Shown: positions 22,305 to 31,149, counted from the first letter of the stretch. The stretch is 64,000 nucleotides of DNA from Desulfolinea sp964487745 (GCA_964487745.1 CAZASG010000010.1:1-64000); one strand, 5' to 3'. Made by a program: numbers and translations. The notes: a model not told the origin generated them from the letters alone.

Positions 22305-23015
22305 ATGACCGAAAAAATCCTCGTCGTGGAAGACGAACCGACTTTACAGGAAACCATCGCCTATAACCTCACGAAAGAGGGATATGAAGTGGAAGTTGCC
22401 GGTGACGGGCATACTGCCCTCGAAATGGCACGCCGCATGGAACCGAACCTGCTTCTGCTCGATATCATGTTGCCCGGCCTCGACGGACTCGAAATTACCC
22501 GCATCCTCAGGCGTGAGATGAACGTCCCCATCATTATGCTCACTGCCCGCGACGAGGAGATCGACCGCGTTGTCGGTTTGGAAATGGGTGCAGATGATTA
22601 CCTCACCAAACCCTTCTCCATGCGTGAGTTAATGGCGCGCGTCAAAGCGCAATTACGCCGCTCCCGCCTGCATCAGGAAGAGTTGGAGCGCTACACCGAT
22701 ACTGCCGCCCCTCAGAAAACCCTTGCTTTTGATGACCTTGTCATCAACACAACGCGCCATGAAATTACACTGGGCGAAGAAACCCTGTCCCTGAAACCGA
22801 AAGAATACGAATTGCTGCTCTTCTTCGCCGAACATCGCGGACAAATGCTCTCGCGTGAATTTATCCTCGAACGCGTTTGGGGCTGGGACTATGTCGGCGA
22901 CAGCCGCACGGTAGATGTCCACATCCGCTGGTTGCGCCAAAAGGTTGAAAAAGACCCATCCAGCCCCGAGCGCATCATCACTGTGCGGGGCGGGGGCTAT
23001 CGTTTTGATGGCTAA
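22305..23015 (+). CDS. phoB: OmpR/PhoB family response regulator
   Basis: A 236-residue regulator. The receiver domain has the acid pocket Glu9-Asp10-Glu11, the phosphoacceptor Asp53 (LLDIMLPG), Thr80 and Lys102. A linker with acidic residues precedes the winged-helix domain, recognised by LSLKPKEYELLLFFAEHRG and SRTVDVHIRWLRQKVEKDP. The kinase gene follows ten bases later, and the pst genes 4-14 kb downstream make phosphate control likely. The name phoB is by context and family (PhoP in Gram-positive usage). The start at 22305 is chosen since upstream codons lie in the leader. Confidence 0.85.
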   Translation: MTEKILVVEDEPTLQETIAYNLTKEGYEVEVAGDGHTALEMARRMEPNLLLLDIMLPGLDGLEITRILRREMNVPIIMLTARDEEIDRVVGLEMGADDYLTKPFSMRELMARVKAQLRRSRLHQEELERYTDTAAPQKTLAFDDLVINTTRHEITLGEETLSLKPKEYELLLFFAEHRGQMLSREFILERVWGWDYVGDSRTVDVHIRWLRQKVEKDPSSPERIITVRGGGYRFDG

Positions 23016-23024
23016 AGGCTAGGT

Positions 23025-24275
23025 ATGAGTCCCACGCTGGTTTATTTCATCATTTTTTTTCTCATCGCGCTCTCCCTCTTTCTGGGATGGCGTGGCTATG
23101 TCCTTACTCAGCGCATTAACGTGCTTACCAAAATACTTCGCCATGCTGCCGACCAGTCAGAGCGGATTGACCTACCTGATGAAACGGTCGTATTATCTGA
23201 GTTGGTCAGCGCGATCTCTTTATTTAATCGGCGTTTTGAAAGCCAGTTGGATGAAGTTAGGGCAGAACGCGCTCGTTTAGCCGCCGTGCTCGAACAGATC
23301 TCTGATGGGATCATGATTTCGAACGAGAATGACCAGATTCAATTTGCTAACCCTGCCGCGCACAACTTGCTGGATGATGCTGGAGAAAACCTGGTTGGAC
23401 GTAGCGTTGCCGAAGCCTTGCGCCATCATCAATTTATTGAAACTTGGCAGAAATGCAAAGAAACGGGACAAATTCAAAGTGAAATTTTTGAAAAGCCCTT
23501 GCAGCGCGGCTTCCTACAATTGATCGTTGCACCTGATCAATATGCGCCGGGTGGCACACTCCTCCTTATTCAGGACCTAACCCGTCTGCGCCGACTTGAG
23601 AGCGTACGGCGCGATTTCATCAGCAATATCTCACATGAACTGCGCACGCCTCTTGCCTCGCTGAAAGCCCTCACAGAAACCTTGCAGGATGGTGCCCTGG
23701 ACGACCCGCCTGCCGCACGTCGTTTTATGGGGCGTATCGAAACCGAAGTGGATGCCCTCACCCAAATGTCGCAGGAACTTCTCGATCTTTCACGCATCGA
23801 ATCGGGACAGGTGCAGCTTGACTTGCAGGAGATCTCACCGCAGAAGATCATCCAACGTGTAGCAGAGCGGATGCGGACACAGACAGAACGGGCCGATGTT
23901 AATTTGACGTTGGATTGTCCGAGCGTGGTGCCCAGTGTCCATGCAGACGTGGCGAGGATTGAACAGGTTTTTGTCAATCTTATCCATAACGCGATCAAGT
24001 TCACGTCCACGGGCGGGACGGTGACGCTTTCCGCCGGGGCTGGTTTCCGTCATGTCCGCTTCGCGGTAGCAGATTCTGGAATCGGCATCCCGGCGCGTGA
24101 TCTCCCGCGCATCTTCGAACGTTTCTATAAAGCCGACCCTGCTCGCAGAAGCCGTGGTACAGGGCTGGGACTATCCATCTCAAAACATTTGGTAGAGGCA
24201 CATGGGGGTAGAATATGGGCGGAAAGTATTGAAGGAGAAGGCAGTACTTTTTATTTTGAGTTGCCGATACCGTAG
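23025..24275 (+). CDS. phoR: Phosphate-type sensor histidine kinase (PhoR-like)
   Basis: A 416-residue membrane kinase with one N-terminal transmembrane segment (residues about 4-22) and no sizeable extracellular domain. A PAS domain follows (about 85-190, VLEQISDGIMISNENDQI), then HisKA with His204 in NISHELRTPL, and HATPase_c with N (NLIHNAIKF), G1 (DSGIGI), F and G2 (GTGLGLSI) boxes. This layout is that of PhoR, which senses phosphate through the PstSCAB-PhoU complex rather than directly. Paired with the preceding regulator. Confidence 0.88.
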   Translation: MSPTLVYFIIFFLIALSLFLGWRGYVLTQRINVLTKILRHAADQSERIDLPDETVVLSELVSAISLFNRRFESQLDEVRAERARLAAVLEQISDGIMISNENDQIQFANPAAHNLLDDAGENLVGRSVAEALRHHQFIETWQKCKETGQIQSEIFEKPLQRGFLQLIVAPDQYAPGGTLLLIQDLTRLRRLESVRRDFISNISHELRTPLASLKALTETLQDGALDDPPAARRFMGRIETEVDALTQMSQELLDLSRIESGQVQLDLQEISPQKIIQRVAERMRTQTERADVNLTLDCPSVVPSVHADVARIEQVFVNLIHNAIKFTSTGGTVTLSAGAGFRHVRFAVADSGIGIPARDLPRIFERFYKADPARRSRGTGLGLSISKHLVEAHGGRIWAESIEGEGSTFYFELPIP

Positions 24276-24280
24276 ACTGC

Positions 24281-24362
24281 ATTGCCCTCTCTCCCCAAAT
24301 TTAGAAAATTTTTGGGAGAAACCCCTTCGGGGCACTTTGCCCGACAGGGCAGAGGGGCGAAA
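24281..24362. repeat. Palindromic intergenic segment
   Basis: One hairpin around TCTCCCCAAATTT/AAATTTTTGGGAGA is followed by a second made of CCCCTTCGGGG and GGGCAGAGGGG. It may end the kinase transcript but lacks a clear T tract. Confidence 0.4.
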
Positions 24363-24370
24363 GGAAAACG

Positions 24371-24829
24371 ATGAAAGAAATCCCTATACCAAAAAAGAAG
24401 CATATTGCGCTGGTTGCGCATGACCACAAGAAGAAAGATCTGCTCGAGTGGTGCCACTTCAATAAATCGACGCTGGCGACACATCATCTTTATGCGACGG
24501 GCACCACAGGCAGCCTGTTGGAAGAGAATTTGGACTTACCGATCACGAAGCTAAAGAGCGGCCCGCTGGGCGGAGACCAGCAGATCGGCGCGAAGATCGC
24601 CGAAGGCGAGATCGAAATGCTGATCTTTTTTTGGGACCCGCTCCAGCCCCAACCTCACGACCCCGATGTGAAGGCACTGCTACGTCTGGCACAGGTTTGG
24701 AACATCCCCGTTGCCAATAATCGCTCCACCGCCGACTTCATAATCTCATCCCCTTTGATGGGGGAGGAGTATTTGCGCAAGGTCTCGATCTATGAGCGGC
24801 GCTTGGGGGATTTGGAGCTTGATGAGTAG
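24371..24829 (+). CDS. mgsA: Methylglyoxal synthase
   Basis: A 152-residue enzyme that converts dihydroxyacetone phosphate to methylglyoxal and free phosphate. Family motifs are IALVAHDHKK, the phosphate-binding YATGTTG, LKSGPLGGDQQIGA with the catalytic Asp, FFWDPLQPQPHDPDVKAL and VANNRSTADF. The known enzyme is inhibited by phosphate and releases phosphate from triose phosphates when phosphate is scarce. Its place between phoBR and the pst genes fits that role. AAGGA lies before the ATG. Confidence 0.95.
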   Translation: MKEIPIPKKKHIALVAHDHKKKDLLEWCHFNKSTLATHHLYATGTTGSLLEENLDLPITKLKSGPLGGDQQIGAKIAEGEIEMLIFFWDPLQPQPHDPDVKALLRLAQVWNIPVANNRSTADFIISSPLMGEEYLRKVSIYERRLGDLELDE

Positions 24830-24955
24830 TAAGGGGGCATAGATCAGGCGACCAAGTTGATTTTTCGCTGATTTGAGACATAAAAACCTTGCGATAGTTT
24901 CAATTCTTCGCGAGGTTCTTTCTTTAAATATTTTGTATTTACATTATTAGGTGAA

Positions 24956-24984
24956 TTGGGTTTTGATGTGGGATTTTGTATAAT
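24956..24984 (+). promoter_or_regulatory. Promoter of the SUMF1-like lipoprotein gene
   Basis: TTGGGT (24956-24961), 17-bp spacer, TATAAT (24979-24984), 46 bases before the GTG start. Confidence 0.6.
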
Positions 24985-25029
24985 GTGAATGCCTGTTATG
25001 AAATGGTGATAGGGGGAAGGAGTAGTTTT

Positions 25030-26646
25030 GTGAAAGATAAAATCATCTCGTTCAACATACTCTTTATGAGTGTAGTTTTCGTGTTGGCTGCATGCAGTCT
25101 TCCAAATTCTTTCACTTCGCAGCCTCCCGATGCACAAGCACTGGATAGTTCATCATCTGAACAAGAAGAGCCAGCAGCCGATGCACCACTTAATTTGGCA
25201 GGACCCTCACCTGAGCTAGGCGATACTCTTCCCTGGGTGGATGCCAGCTTGCTGGTTTATATCCCGCCCGGGGAGTTCATTATGGGGCATGGTGGTGAAG
25301 ACAACCCTGAGCATGTGGTCTTCCTGGATGGTTTCTGGATCTATCGCACCGAAGTGACCAATCGCATGTATTTGCGTTGTATGATCGCGGGCGAGTGCTC
25401 TCCTCCTGCCGCTGATCTGTCTATCCCTAATCTTGAAGACCCAGCGATTGCCGATCATCCGGTGATAGGTGTGCGCTGGGATCAGGCTGAAAACTATTGC
25501 CGATTCGTTGGTGGCTTTTTACCCACTGAAGCACAATGGGAAAAGACTGCCCGCGGCCCGGATGGCAATATATACCCTTGGGGAAATGCCGAACCGAATT
25601 GCGAACGCCTTAATTTTAATCAGTGCTTGAGAGAAACAAGTCCTGTAATTGACTATCCCGTGGGGGCCTCACCCTATGACGTGCTTGATATGTCCGGTAA
25701 TGTTTTTGAGTGGGTAGCTGATTGGTACAAGTTTGACTATTATGCTGAAGCTCCATCAGAGAATCCAGTGGGACCCGAAGTAGGGGATGTGCGTTCCGTT
25801 CGCGGCAGCACATTCAACTCCAAACCCGATCAGGTTTACTCTGCGCTAAGATATTTTTTGGCACCCGATGAACACCGCATTGATCTGGGTTTTCGCTGCA
25901 TGGTAGCCAATGCTCACGAATTCGTGCCTGTCTGCGAAGTGTTGGCAATCGTGCCTCATGAAGCTCAAGGTGAGGCAGGTGCTGGGCCGGGTGGTTCGGC
26001 TGAATGTATTGTACAAGAGCCTACGATTGATGTAGTTACTTACTGCAATAAAGGTGTTCGTGGTAACAACATTTCCTGGTCACCTGTGGATGCTGATCTA
26101 AGTTATTCCTCTTCCGCAGGAATTTCGTGTTCGCAATATGATGCAGATACATTGGCTTGTTCAGGCAGCCCGGGGGGAACGGTTGATATTAGTGCATGTA
26201 AATCGTGTCCACCACCGGTTGTAGAGCTGGGAGTGCTCGCAAAATGTGATCTGCCATACATCTTGGATGAGTCCGCGGGCGTTTGTCGATATACTGGCCC
26301 CTCTGTACCGGGCAGAGATTTATGTACACCGGGCTTTTCTCTGCGCACACTTCCCGATACAATTTGTTGTGAGATACGAGATGGGGATCCACATGATTTT
26401 CTGGTTTGTCCACCCGGGGGTAGATACGATCCCGACTCGCGTATTTGCTGGTTTACCTTACCTAGCACAGGTGATCATAAATGTGCAAGTCAGTCGATAT
26501 ACTTCGATAGTTGTGAAAGATCGGGTGGCAATGGAGATGATGGAGGGGGGACAAGTTGCAGCAGTTATGGTAGCCGAACAGAGTGTGAGGCAAATGGTTG
26601 TGCGTGGGTTGTTTTTGGAAACACTGCTATTTGTGTAGGCCCGTGA
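25030..26646 (+). CDS. Formylglycine-generating-enzyme (SUMF1)-fold lipoprotein with Cys-rich tail
   Basis: A 538-residue exported lipoprotein. The signal ends at VLAAC. A Ser/Glu/Ala-rich linker precedes the FGE-sulfatase fold (VYIPPGEFIMGHGGED, DGFWIYRTEVTNRMY, FLPTEAQWEKTARGPDG, DMSGNVFEWVADWY, VRGSTFNSKPD and LGFRCMV). After about residue 300 follows a tail of roughly 240 residues with over 25 cysteines in irregular spacing and a Gly/Asp-rich stretch (SGGNGDDGGGTSC). The FGE domain here probably binds rather than oxidises. The GTG start follows GGAAGGAG. It interrupts the phosphate island and is not obviously linked to it. Confidence 0.82.
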   Translation: MKDKIISFNILFMSVVFVLAACSLPNSFTSQPPDAQALDSSSSEQEEPAADAPLNLAGPSPELGDTLPWVDASLLVYIPPGEFIMGHGGEDNPEHVVFLDGFWIYRTEVTNRMYLRCMIAGECSPPAADLSIPNLEDPAIADHPVIGVRWDQAENYCRFVGGFLPTEAQWEKTARGPDGNIYPWGNAEPNCERLNFNQCLRETSPVIDYPVGASPYDVLDMSGNVFEWVADWYKFDYYAEAPSENPVGPEVGDVRSVRGSTFNSKPDQVYSALRYFLAPDEHRIDLGFRCMVANAHEFVPVCEVLAIVPHEAQGEAGAGPGGSAECIVQEPTIDVVTYCNKGVRGNNISWSPVDADLSYSSSAGISCSQYDADTLACSGSPGGTVDISACKSCPPPVVELGVLAKCDLPYILDESAGVCRYTGPSVPGRDLCTPGFSLRTLPDTICCEIRDGDPHDFLVCPPGGRYDPDSRICWFTLPSTGDHKCASQSIYFDSCERSGGNGDDGGGTSCSSYGSRTECEANGCAWVVFGNTAICVGP

Positions 26647-26673
26647 AGTAGATTTCACCCCCCTTTGCCTAAC

Positions 26674-26703
26674 AAAAAAGACCTGCAAAGCAGGTCTTTT
26701 TTG
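26674..26703. terminator. Bidirectional intrinsic terminator
   Basis: AAAAAAGACCTGC-AAA-GCAGGTCTTTTTT serves both the SUMF1-like gene and the convergent pstB. Confidence 0.92.
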
Positions 26704-26715
26704 TTTTTTCGGTGT

Positions 26716-27483
26716 TTATCCCATTCGTCCGGTGATATAAGTCTCTGTCAGTTCTTCTTTGGGATGGGTAAAAATATCCTCTGTTGGAGCAAATTCGATC
26801 AGGTCGCCGAGCCAGAAGAAACCGGTGCTGTCTGAAACACGCGCCGCTTGTTGCATATTATGGGTGACGATGACAATGGTGTAATCCTTTTTAAGTTCCG
26901 CGATTAAGTCTTCGATATGCCCGGTGGCGATGGGATCCAACGCAGAAGTGGATTCGTCCATCAGGATCACTTCGGGTTGCACGGCGATTACACGGGCAAT
27001 GCAGAGACGTTGTTGCTGTCCCAACGAAAGACTGAGTGCGCCCTGTTTGAGATCGTCCTTGACGTCCTCCCAAAGTGCGGCTTTGCGCAGGCTGTTCTCC
27101 ACCGTTTCTTCCAGTTCGGTCCTGGTCTTTGCCAAGCCTAAAACACGTGGCCCAAAGGCGACGTTATCAAATACCGACTGGGGAAAGGGGTTAGGCTTCT
27201 GGAAAACCATGCCCACACGTTTGCGCAAATCCACCACGTCTGTTTCGAGAGTGTAGATGTTTTCTCCGTGCAGACGAATTTTACCCTCCACACGTGTGCC
27301 ATCGATGGTGTCGTTCATACGATTCAGGCAACGTAAGTAAGTGGATTTGCCGCAACCGGATGGACCGATCAGGGCGGTGACTTTGCGGGGCATGATCTCC
27401 ATATTGATATTGGATAATGCCCGCTTTTCCCCATAATAGAAATCAAGATTTTCAACAGTGAAGACTGGTTGTTCAGAAGACAT
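26716..27483 (-). CDS. pstB: Phosphate ABC transporter ATP-binding protein (stand-alone copy)
   Basis: A 255-residue PstB ATPase with Walker A GPSGCGKSTYLRCLNRMND, GMVFQKPNPFPQS, signature LSLGQQQRLCIAR and VTHNMQQAARVSD. It differs from most PstB proteins in two places: LSLGQ instead of LSGGQ, and a Walker B of LMDESTSALDP where Pro is usual after Glu. Both are conservative, so it is probably active. It is divergent from pstS1 and shares a PHO-box-like site with it. A TAAAAT lies so close to the ATG (27495-27490) that the mRNA may be leaderless. Confidence 0.93.
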   Translation of the reverse strand: MSSEQPVFTVENLDFYYGEKRALSNINMEIMPRKVTALIGPSGCGKSTYLRCLNRMNDTIDGTRVEGKIRLHGENIYTLETDVVDLRKRVGMVFQKPNPFPQSVFDNVAFGPRVLGLAKTRTELEETVENSLRKAALWEDVKDDLKQGALSLSLGQQQRLCIARVIAVQPEVILMDESTSALDPIATGHIEDLIAELKKDYTIVIVTHNMQQAARVSDSTGFFWLGDLIEFAPTEDIFTHPKEELTETYITGRMG

Positions 27484-27515
27484 GCCGTGATTTTACCGTA
27501 AAAAATATCCCTTGC

Positions 27516-27537
27516 GTTAACAAGTTGTTAAAGATTG
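27516..27537. promoter_or_regulatory. PHO-box-like direct repeat between pstB and pstS1
   Basis: GTTAACAAGTT and GTTAAAGATTG are adjacent 11-bp units. They lie 18 bp from the -10 box of pstS1 and 20 bp from that of the divergent pstB, so one site could activate both. Confidence 0.65.
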
Positions 27538-27555
27538 CCTATAAGCGAAATACGT

Positions 27556-27561
27556 TATAAT
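27556..27561 (+). promoter_or_regulatory. -10 element of pstS1
   Basis: A perfect TATAAT nine bases before the pstS1 ATG, giving a leader of about three bases or none. No -35 box is seen; the PHO-box-like repeat lies upstream as in activator-dependent promoters. Confidence 0.65.
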
Positions 27562-27570
27562 TCGACTTTG

Positions 27571-28440
27571 ATGAAACGAATCATACTACTCTCTCTTATA
27601 GCTGTTTTTTTGGTGTCCTGTTCAGCTTCTGGGCAGGACACTACTGTGTCAGAACCCCAAACCTATATTGAAAATAAAGGCTCCGATACCATCGTCAATC
27701 TGGCATTGGCGTGGGCAGAGCAATATCAATCGGACCACCCCGATATCCGTTTATCGGTAACAGGCGGCGGGTCAGGGACGGGGATCGCTGCGCTTGTCAA
27801 CGGCACAGTAGATCTCGCGAACGCATCCCGCCGCATCAAACAGAAAGAGATCGATCTGGCTGCCGAACAGGGCATTACGCCAGTCGAATTTATCATTGCA
27901 CGAGATGCGATTGCCGTGATCGTCCATCCTGATAATCCCATTAAAGAGTTAACATTGGAGCAGATATCCAATATCTATAGCGGCGTTTATACGAACTGGA
28001 GTGAAGTTGGCGGGGATGACCGCCCGATCGTGCGTCTTTCTCGAGAGACGAACTCGGGGACGCACGTCTACTTTTTGGAGACGGTACTGCGTTTGGGTGA
28101 TAAGGAATCCAAAACTCTTTTTGCAACCAATACACTCCTCTTGCCCTCTTCTGAAGGAATCATCGCTGAAGTGCGTCAGAACCCGAACGCTATCGGCTAT
28201 GACGGGCTGGGTTATGTGCCCCATGACTTGAATGTGATCGCAATTGCCCCGGAAGAAGGCGATGAATATATTTTGCCTTCGGTCGAGACAGTTAATGCCG
28301 GCACCTATCCGATTGCACGCGATCTGTACATGTACACCAACGGCGAGCCGACAGGTGCTGTGGCAATTTATCTTGAATGGATCATGTCGTCCGAAGCACA
28401 GGAAATTGTGAAAGAACTGGGTTTCGTGCCGATTAATTAA
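27571..28440 (+). CDS. pstS: Phosphate ABC transporter substrate-binding lipoprotein 1
   Basis: A 289-residue binding protein with a lipoprotein signal ending at LVSC (Cys17). The phosphate-binding features of the PstS-like family are IENKGSDTIVNLA, SVTGGGSGTGIAALVNGTVDLANASR, RLSRETNSGTHVYF and the C-terminal LYMYTNGEPTG. It would present phosphate to the PstCA channel encoded next. The ATG at 27571 is supported by the promoter position; a reading from 27535 would start within the promoter. Confidence 0.92.
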   Translation: MKRIILLSLIAVFLVSCSASGQDTTVSEPQTYIENKGSDTIVNLALAWAEQYQSDHPDIRLSVTGGGSGTGIAALVNGTVDLANASRRIKQKEIDLAAEQGITPVEFIIARDAIAVIVHPDNPIKELTLEQISNIYSGVYTNWSEVGGDDRPIVRLSRETNSGTHVYFLETVLRLGDKESKTLFATNTLLLPSSEGIIAEVRQNPNAIGYDGLGYVPHDLNVIAIAPEEGDEYILPSVETVNAGTYPIARDLYMYTNGEPTGAVAIYLEWIMSSEAQEIVKELGFVPIN

Positions 28441-28446
28441 CAAATC

Positions 28447-28524
28447 ACCACAAAGACACGAAGTCCACAAAGAAAGCCTTTGTGGACACAGAGAAAAACT
28501 TTATGTGCTCTGTGCCTTTGTGGT
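28447..28524. repeat. Dispersed palindromic repeat, family B copy 3
   Basis: ACCACAAAGACACGAAGTCC to GTGCCTTTGTGGT, between pstS1 and pstC1. Confidence 0.75.
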
Positions 28525-28543
28525 ACAAGAAAACGGAAAAGAT

Positions 28544-29440
28544 ATGGAAAAAGACTTAAACTGGCGTGAGTTTATCATTACCCGTTTGATCAAATTTTCT
28601 GGCTATTCAGCCATTATTTTTGTCAGCCTGATTTTCTTCTTCCTGCTAAAGGAAGGTCTCCCCACTCTCGCCGAAGTTCCTCTCGTCGATCTTTTTGCCC
28701 TCCGCTGGTATCCAATTGAAAGCTATTATGGCATTCTACCGCTCATCACCGGCTCTTTGCTGGTGACCGTTGGGGCAGGAATGATCGCCGTTCCCTTCGG
28801 GATTGGGACAGCGATCTATCTTTCCGAGATCGCTCCACGTTGGGTACGGAATTTATTGAAACCTTTGGTGGAATTATTGGGTGGACTACCTTCCGTTGTG
28901 CTTGGCTTTCTTGGCATTTTGATCCTTTCCCCCTTTCTTCGCGAAACCCTGAACCTGCCCACAGGGCTAACGGCATTAACCGGTTCCTTGCTTCTCGGCG
29001 GCATCGCCATCCCGACCGTTGTCTCCATCGCCGAAGATGCGCTGGATGCAGTCCCGAAATCCTACCGTGATGCGGCGCTTGCTCTTGGCGCGACTCGCTG
29101 GCAGACCATCTGGCGTGTGACCTTGCCCGCTGCCCGCTCCGGTGTGTTGACCGCCGTCATGCTCGGCGTAGGGCGCTCCATCGGCGAGACGATGACCGTG
29201 ATGATGGTCACGGGGAATGCGCCTATTCTGGCAAAGTCGCTTGGTGATCTTTTCTCACCCGTCCGTACAATGACGGCCACCATCGCCGCCGAGATGGGCG
29301 AAGTTGCCAACGCCAGCACTCATTATCATGTCCTTTTCTTTATCGGTATGGTGCTCTTTATTATCTCATTGATTGTCAATATCACCGCGTCCGCCGTTGT
29401 CTTCCGCCAGAAAAAACGCGCGGAACGTGTTTTGTCATAA
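28544..29440 (+). CDS. pstC: Phosphate ABC transporter permease 1
   Basis: A 298-residue inner-membrane permease with six transmembrane segments. The PstC/CysTW loop motif EDALDAVPKSYRDAALALGATRWQT near residues 175-197 is the coupling helix that contacts PstB. The ATG at 28544 lies just past the family B repeat; an upstream GTG would begin inside the repeat. Eighteen bases separate it from pstA1. Confidence 0.92.
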   Translation: MEKDLNWREFIITRLIKFSGYSAIIFVSLIFFFLLKEGLPTLAEVPLVDLFALRWYPIESYYGILPLITGSLLVTVGAGMIAVPFGIGTAIYLSEIAPRWVRNLLKPLVELLGGLPSVVLGFLGILILSPFLRETLNLPTGLTALTGSLLLGGIAIPTVVSIAEDALDAVPKSYRDAALALGATRWQTIWRVTLPAARSGVLTAVMLGVGRSIGETMTVMMVTGNAPILAKSLGDLFSPVRTMTATIAAEMGEVANASTHYHVLFFIGMVLFIISLIVNITASAVVFRQKKRAERVLS

Positions 29441-29458
29441 TTTTTCGATGGTTATCCT

Positions 29459-30322
29459 ATGAATAAATTCTTCACCAAAAACCGCGAACTAACCGAAAAG
29501 CTGGGCTTTTCCCTCCTGACGCTAATGACCCTGCTGACGATCATCCCCATCATCGGGACGGTCATCTACATCATCGCGCAGGGTGCGCCTGCCGTTGATT
29601 GGGAATTCATCAGCGATTTTCCTCGTGACGGGATGCGCCAGGGTGGTATTTTGCCAGCCATTATCGGGACATTCTATTTGACCCTCGGTACAGCCATTTT
29701 TTCTGTGCCGCTGGGGATCGCTGCTGCGATCTATCTTTCTGAATACGCGCCCGAAAATCGCGTGACGCGCCTGATCCGTTTGGCGATCATCAATCTGGCA
29801 GGTATCCCCTCCGTTGTTTATGGTCTTTTCGGTTTGGGGCTTTTTGTTCTTTTCCTGAATTTTGGGACAAGTATGCTCTCCGCATCGCTGACACTCTCGA
29901 TCATGACTCTGCCTGTCATTATCAGCACCGCTGAAGAAGCTCTGAGGGCTGTGCCGCAATCCTTCCGCACGGTGAGTGTTTCCCTCGGTGGGACGCGCTG
30001 GCAGACCATCCGCCGTACGGTGCTGCCCGAAGCTTTGCCCGGTATTATCACCGGCGTTATCCTCGGCTTGGAACGTGCGGCCGGTGAGACCGCCCCGATC
30101 TTGTTCACAGGTGCCGCTTTCTTCCTGCCGCGCCTGCCGCATAGCCCCTTCGACGCGACAATGGCATTGCCCTATCACCTTTTTGTTATCTCGACCCAAG
30201 TTCCTGAGATGCCCTTCCAGATCCAATATGGGACAGCCCTCGTCCTGCTTGTCTTTGTGCTTGGTATGAATTTGATCGCGACCTTTATCCGTTCACGCGC
30301 ACGAGCAAAACGGCAGTGGTAA
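29459..30322 (+). CDS. pstA: Phosphate ABC transporter permease 1, second subunit
   Basis: A 287-residue permease with six transmembrane segments and the coupling motif EEALRAVPQSFRTVSVSLGGTRWQT near residues 160-184. It pairs with the preceding PstC to form the phosphate channel. Its stop codon lies five bases before the start of the next ATPase gene. Confidence 0.92.
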   Translation: MNKFFTKNRELTEKLGFSLLTLMTLLTIIPIIGTVIYIIAQGAPAVDWEFISDFPRDGMRQGGILPAIIGTFYLTLGTAIFSVPLGIAAAIYLSEYAPENRVTRLIRLAIINLAGIPSVVYGLFGLGLFVLFLNFGTSMLSASLTLSIMTLPVIISTAEEALRAVPQSFRTVSVSLGGTRWQTIRRTVLPEALPGIITGVILGLERAAGETAPILFTGAAFFLPRLPHSPFDATMALPYHLFVISTQVPEMPFQIQYGTALVLLVFVLGMNLIATFIRSRARAKRQW

Positions 30323-30327
30323 AAAAC

Positions 30328-31083
30328 ATGAATAAAATCGTTGTTGAAAATCTCACGCTACAATATTCTGACGGGACGGAATCCCTGAATGGTATCTCGC
30401 TTGATATTCCGGCAAATGCCACGACTGTGCTTTTTGGACCAGCAGGCGGTGGAAAGAGTTCGCTCTTACGCTGCATGAATCGGCTGAACGACCTGGCAGA
30501 TGTTGAAAGTGTTTCGGGGCGCATCCTGCTGGACGGGGAAAATATTCTTGACCCGAAGACCGATGTGACTGCTTTGCGACGTAGGGTGGGGATGGTTTTT
30601 GCCCGCCCGGTTGTGCTGCCTTTCAGCATTCGCGGCAATCTGACCTACGGGCTTGAGCTGGCAGGCGAGAAGCGCAAATCTCGCCATGATGAAGCCATCG
30701 AGCGCAGCTTGAAACTTGCCGCGCTTTGGGATGAAGTGCATGACCGTTTGGATGATCCTGCCATTGCGCTTTCGGGTGGGCAACAGCAGCGTCTTTGTCT
30801 TGCGCGTTCGCTCGCCCTTGAACCGGACGTGCTCCTGCTTGACGAACCGACGTCAGGTCTTGATCCGATTTCTACGAACAAGGTCGAGAATGCGCTCGAA
30901 GAACTCAAAAAACAGTATACGATCATTCTTGTGCCGCATTCAGTTCAGCAGGCAGCCCGCACGTCTGATTTTGCTGCCTTTTTTTTGCAAGGGAAGTTGA
31001 TCGAGTATGCGCCGGGCACCGAGTTGTTCACGAAGCCGCAGGCGCAGAAGACGGAAGATTACGTAACCGGACGCTTTGGGTAG
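30328..31083 (+). CDS. pstB: Phosphate ABC transporter ATP-binding protein (second copy)
   Basis: A 251-residue ATPase with Walker A GPAGGGKSSLLRCMNRLND, signature LSGGQQQRLCLAR, Walker B LLLDEPTSGLDP and a PstB-type C-terminus (KTEDYVTGRFG). Its Q-loop region reads GMVFARPVVLPFS instead of the usual FQKPNPFP, and the switch His is in VPHSVQQAAR. It is therefore more diverged than the two other pstB genes in the window. It completes the first pst operon. Confidence 0.9.
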   Translation: MNKIVVENLTLQYSDGTESLNGISLDIPANATTVLFGPAGGGKSSLLRCMNRLNDLADVESVSGRILLDGENILDPKTDVTALRRRVGMVFARPVVLPFSIRGNLTYGLELAGEKRKSRHDEAIERSLKLAALWDEVHDRLDDPAIALSGGQQQRLCLARSLALEPDVLLLDEPTSGLDPISTNKVENALEELKKQYTIILVPHSVQQAARTSDFAAFFLQGKLIEYAPGTELFTKPQAQKTEDYVTGRFG

Positions 31084-31149
31084 AGAAGATACCCGTTTGA
31101 CGGAAGCAAGCCATAGGTAGCGTGCGTTCCGTTCTATTTTGAATGATGA

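Noticed and set aside
26716..27483. Decayed pstB
   Set aside because: The unusual LSLGQ and DEST residues are conservative, and all motifs and full length are kept.
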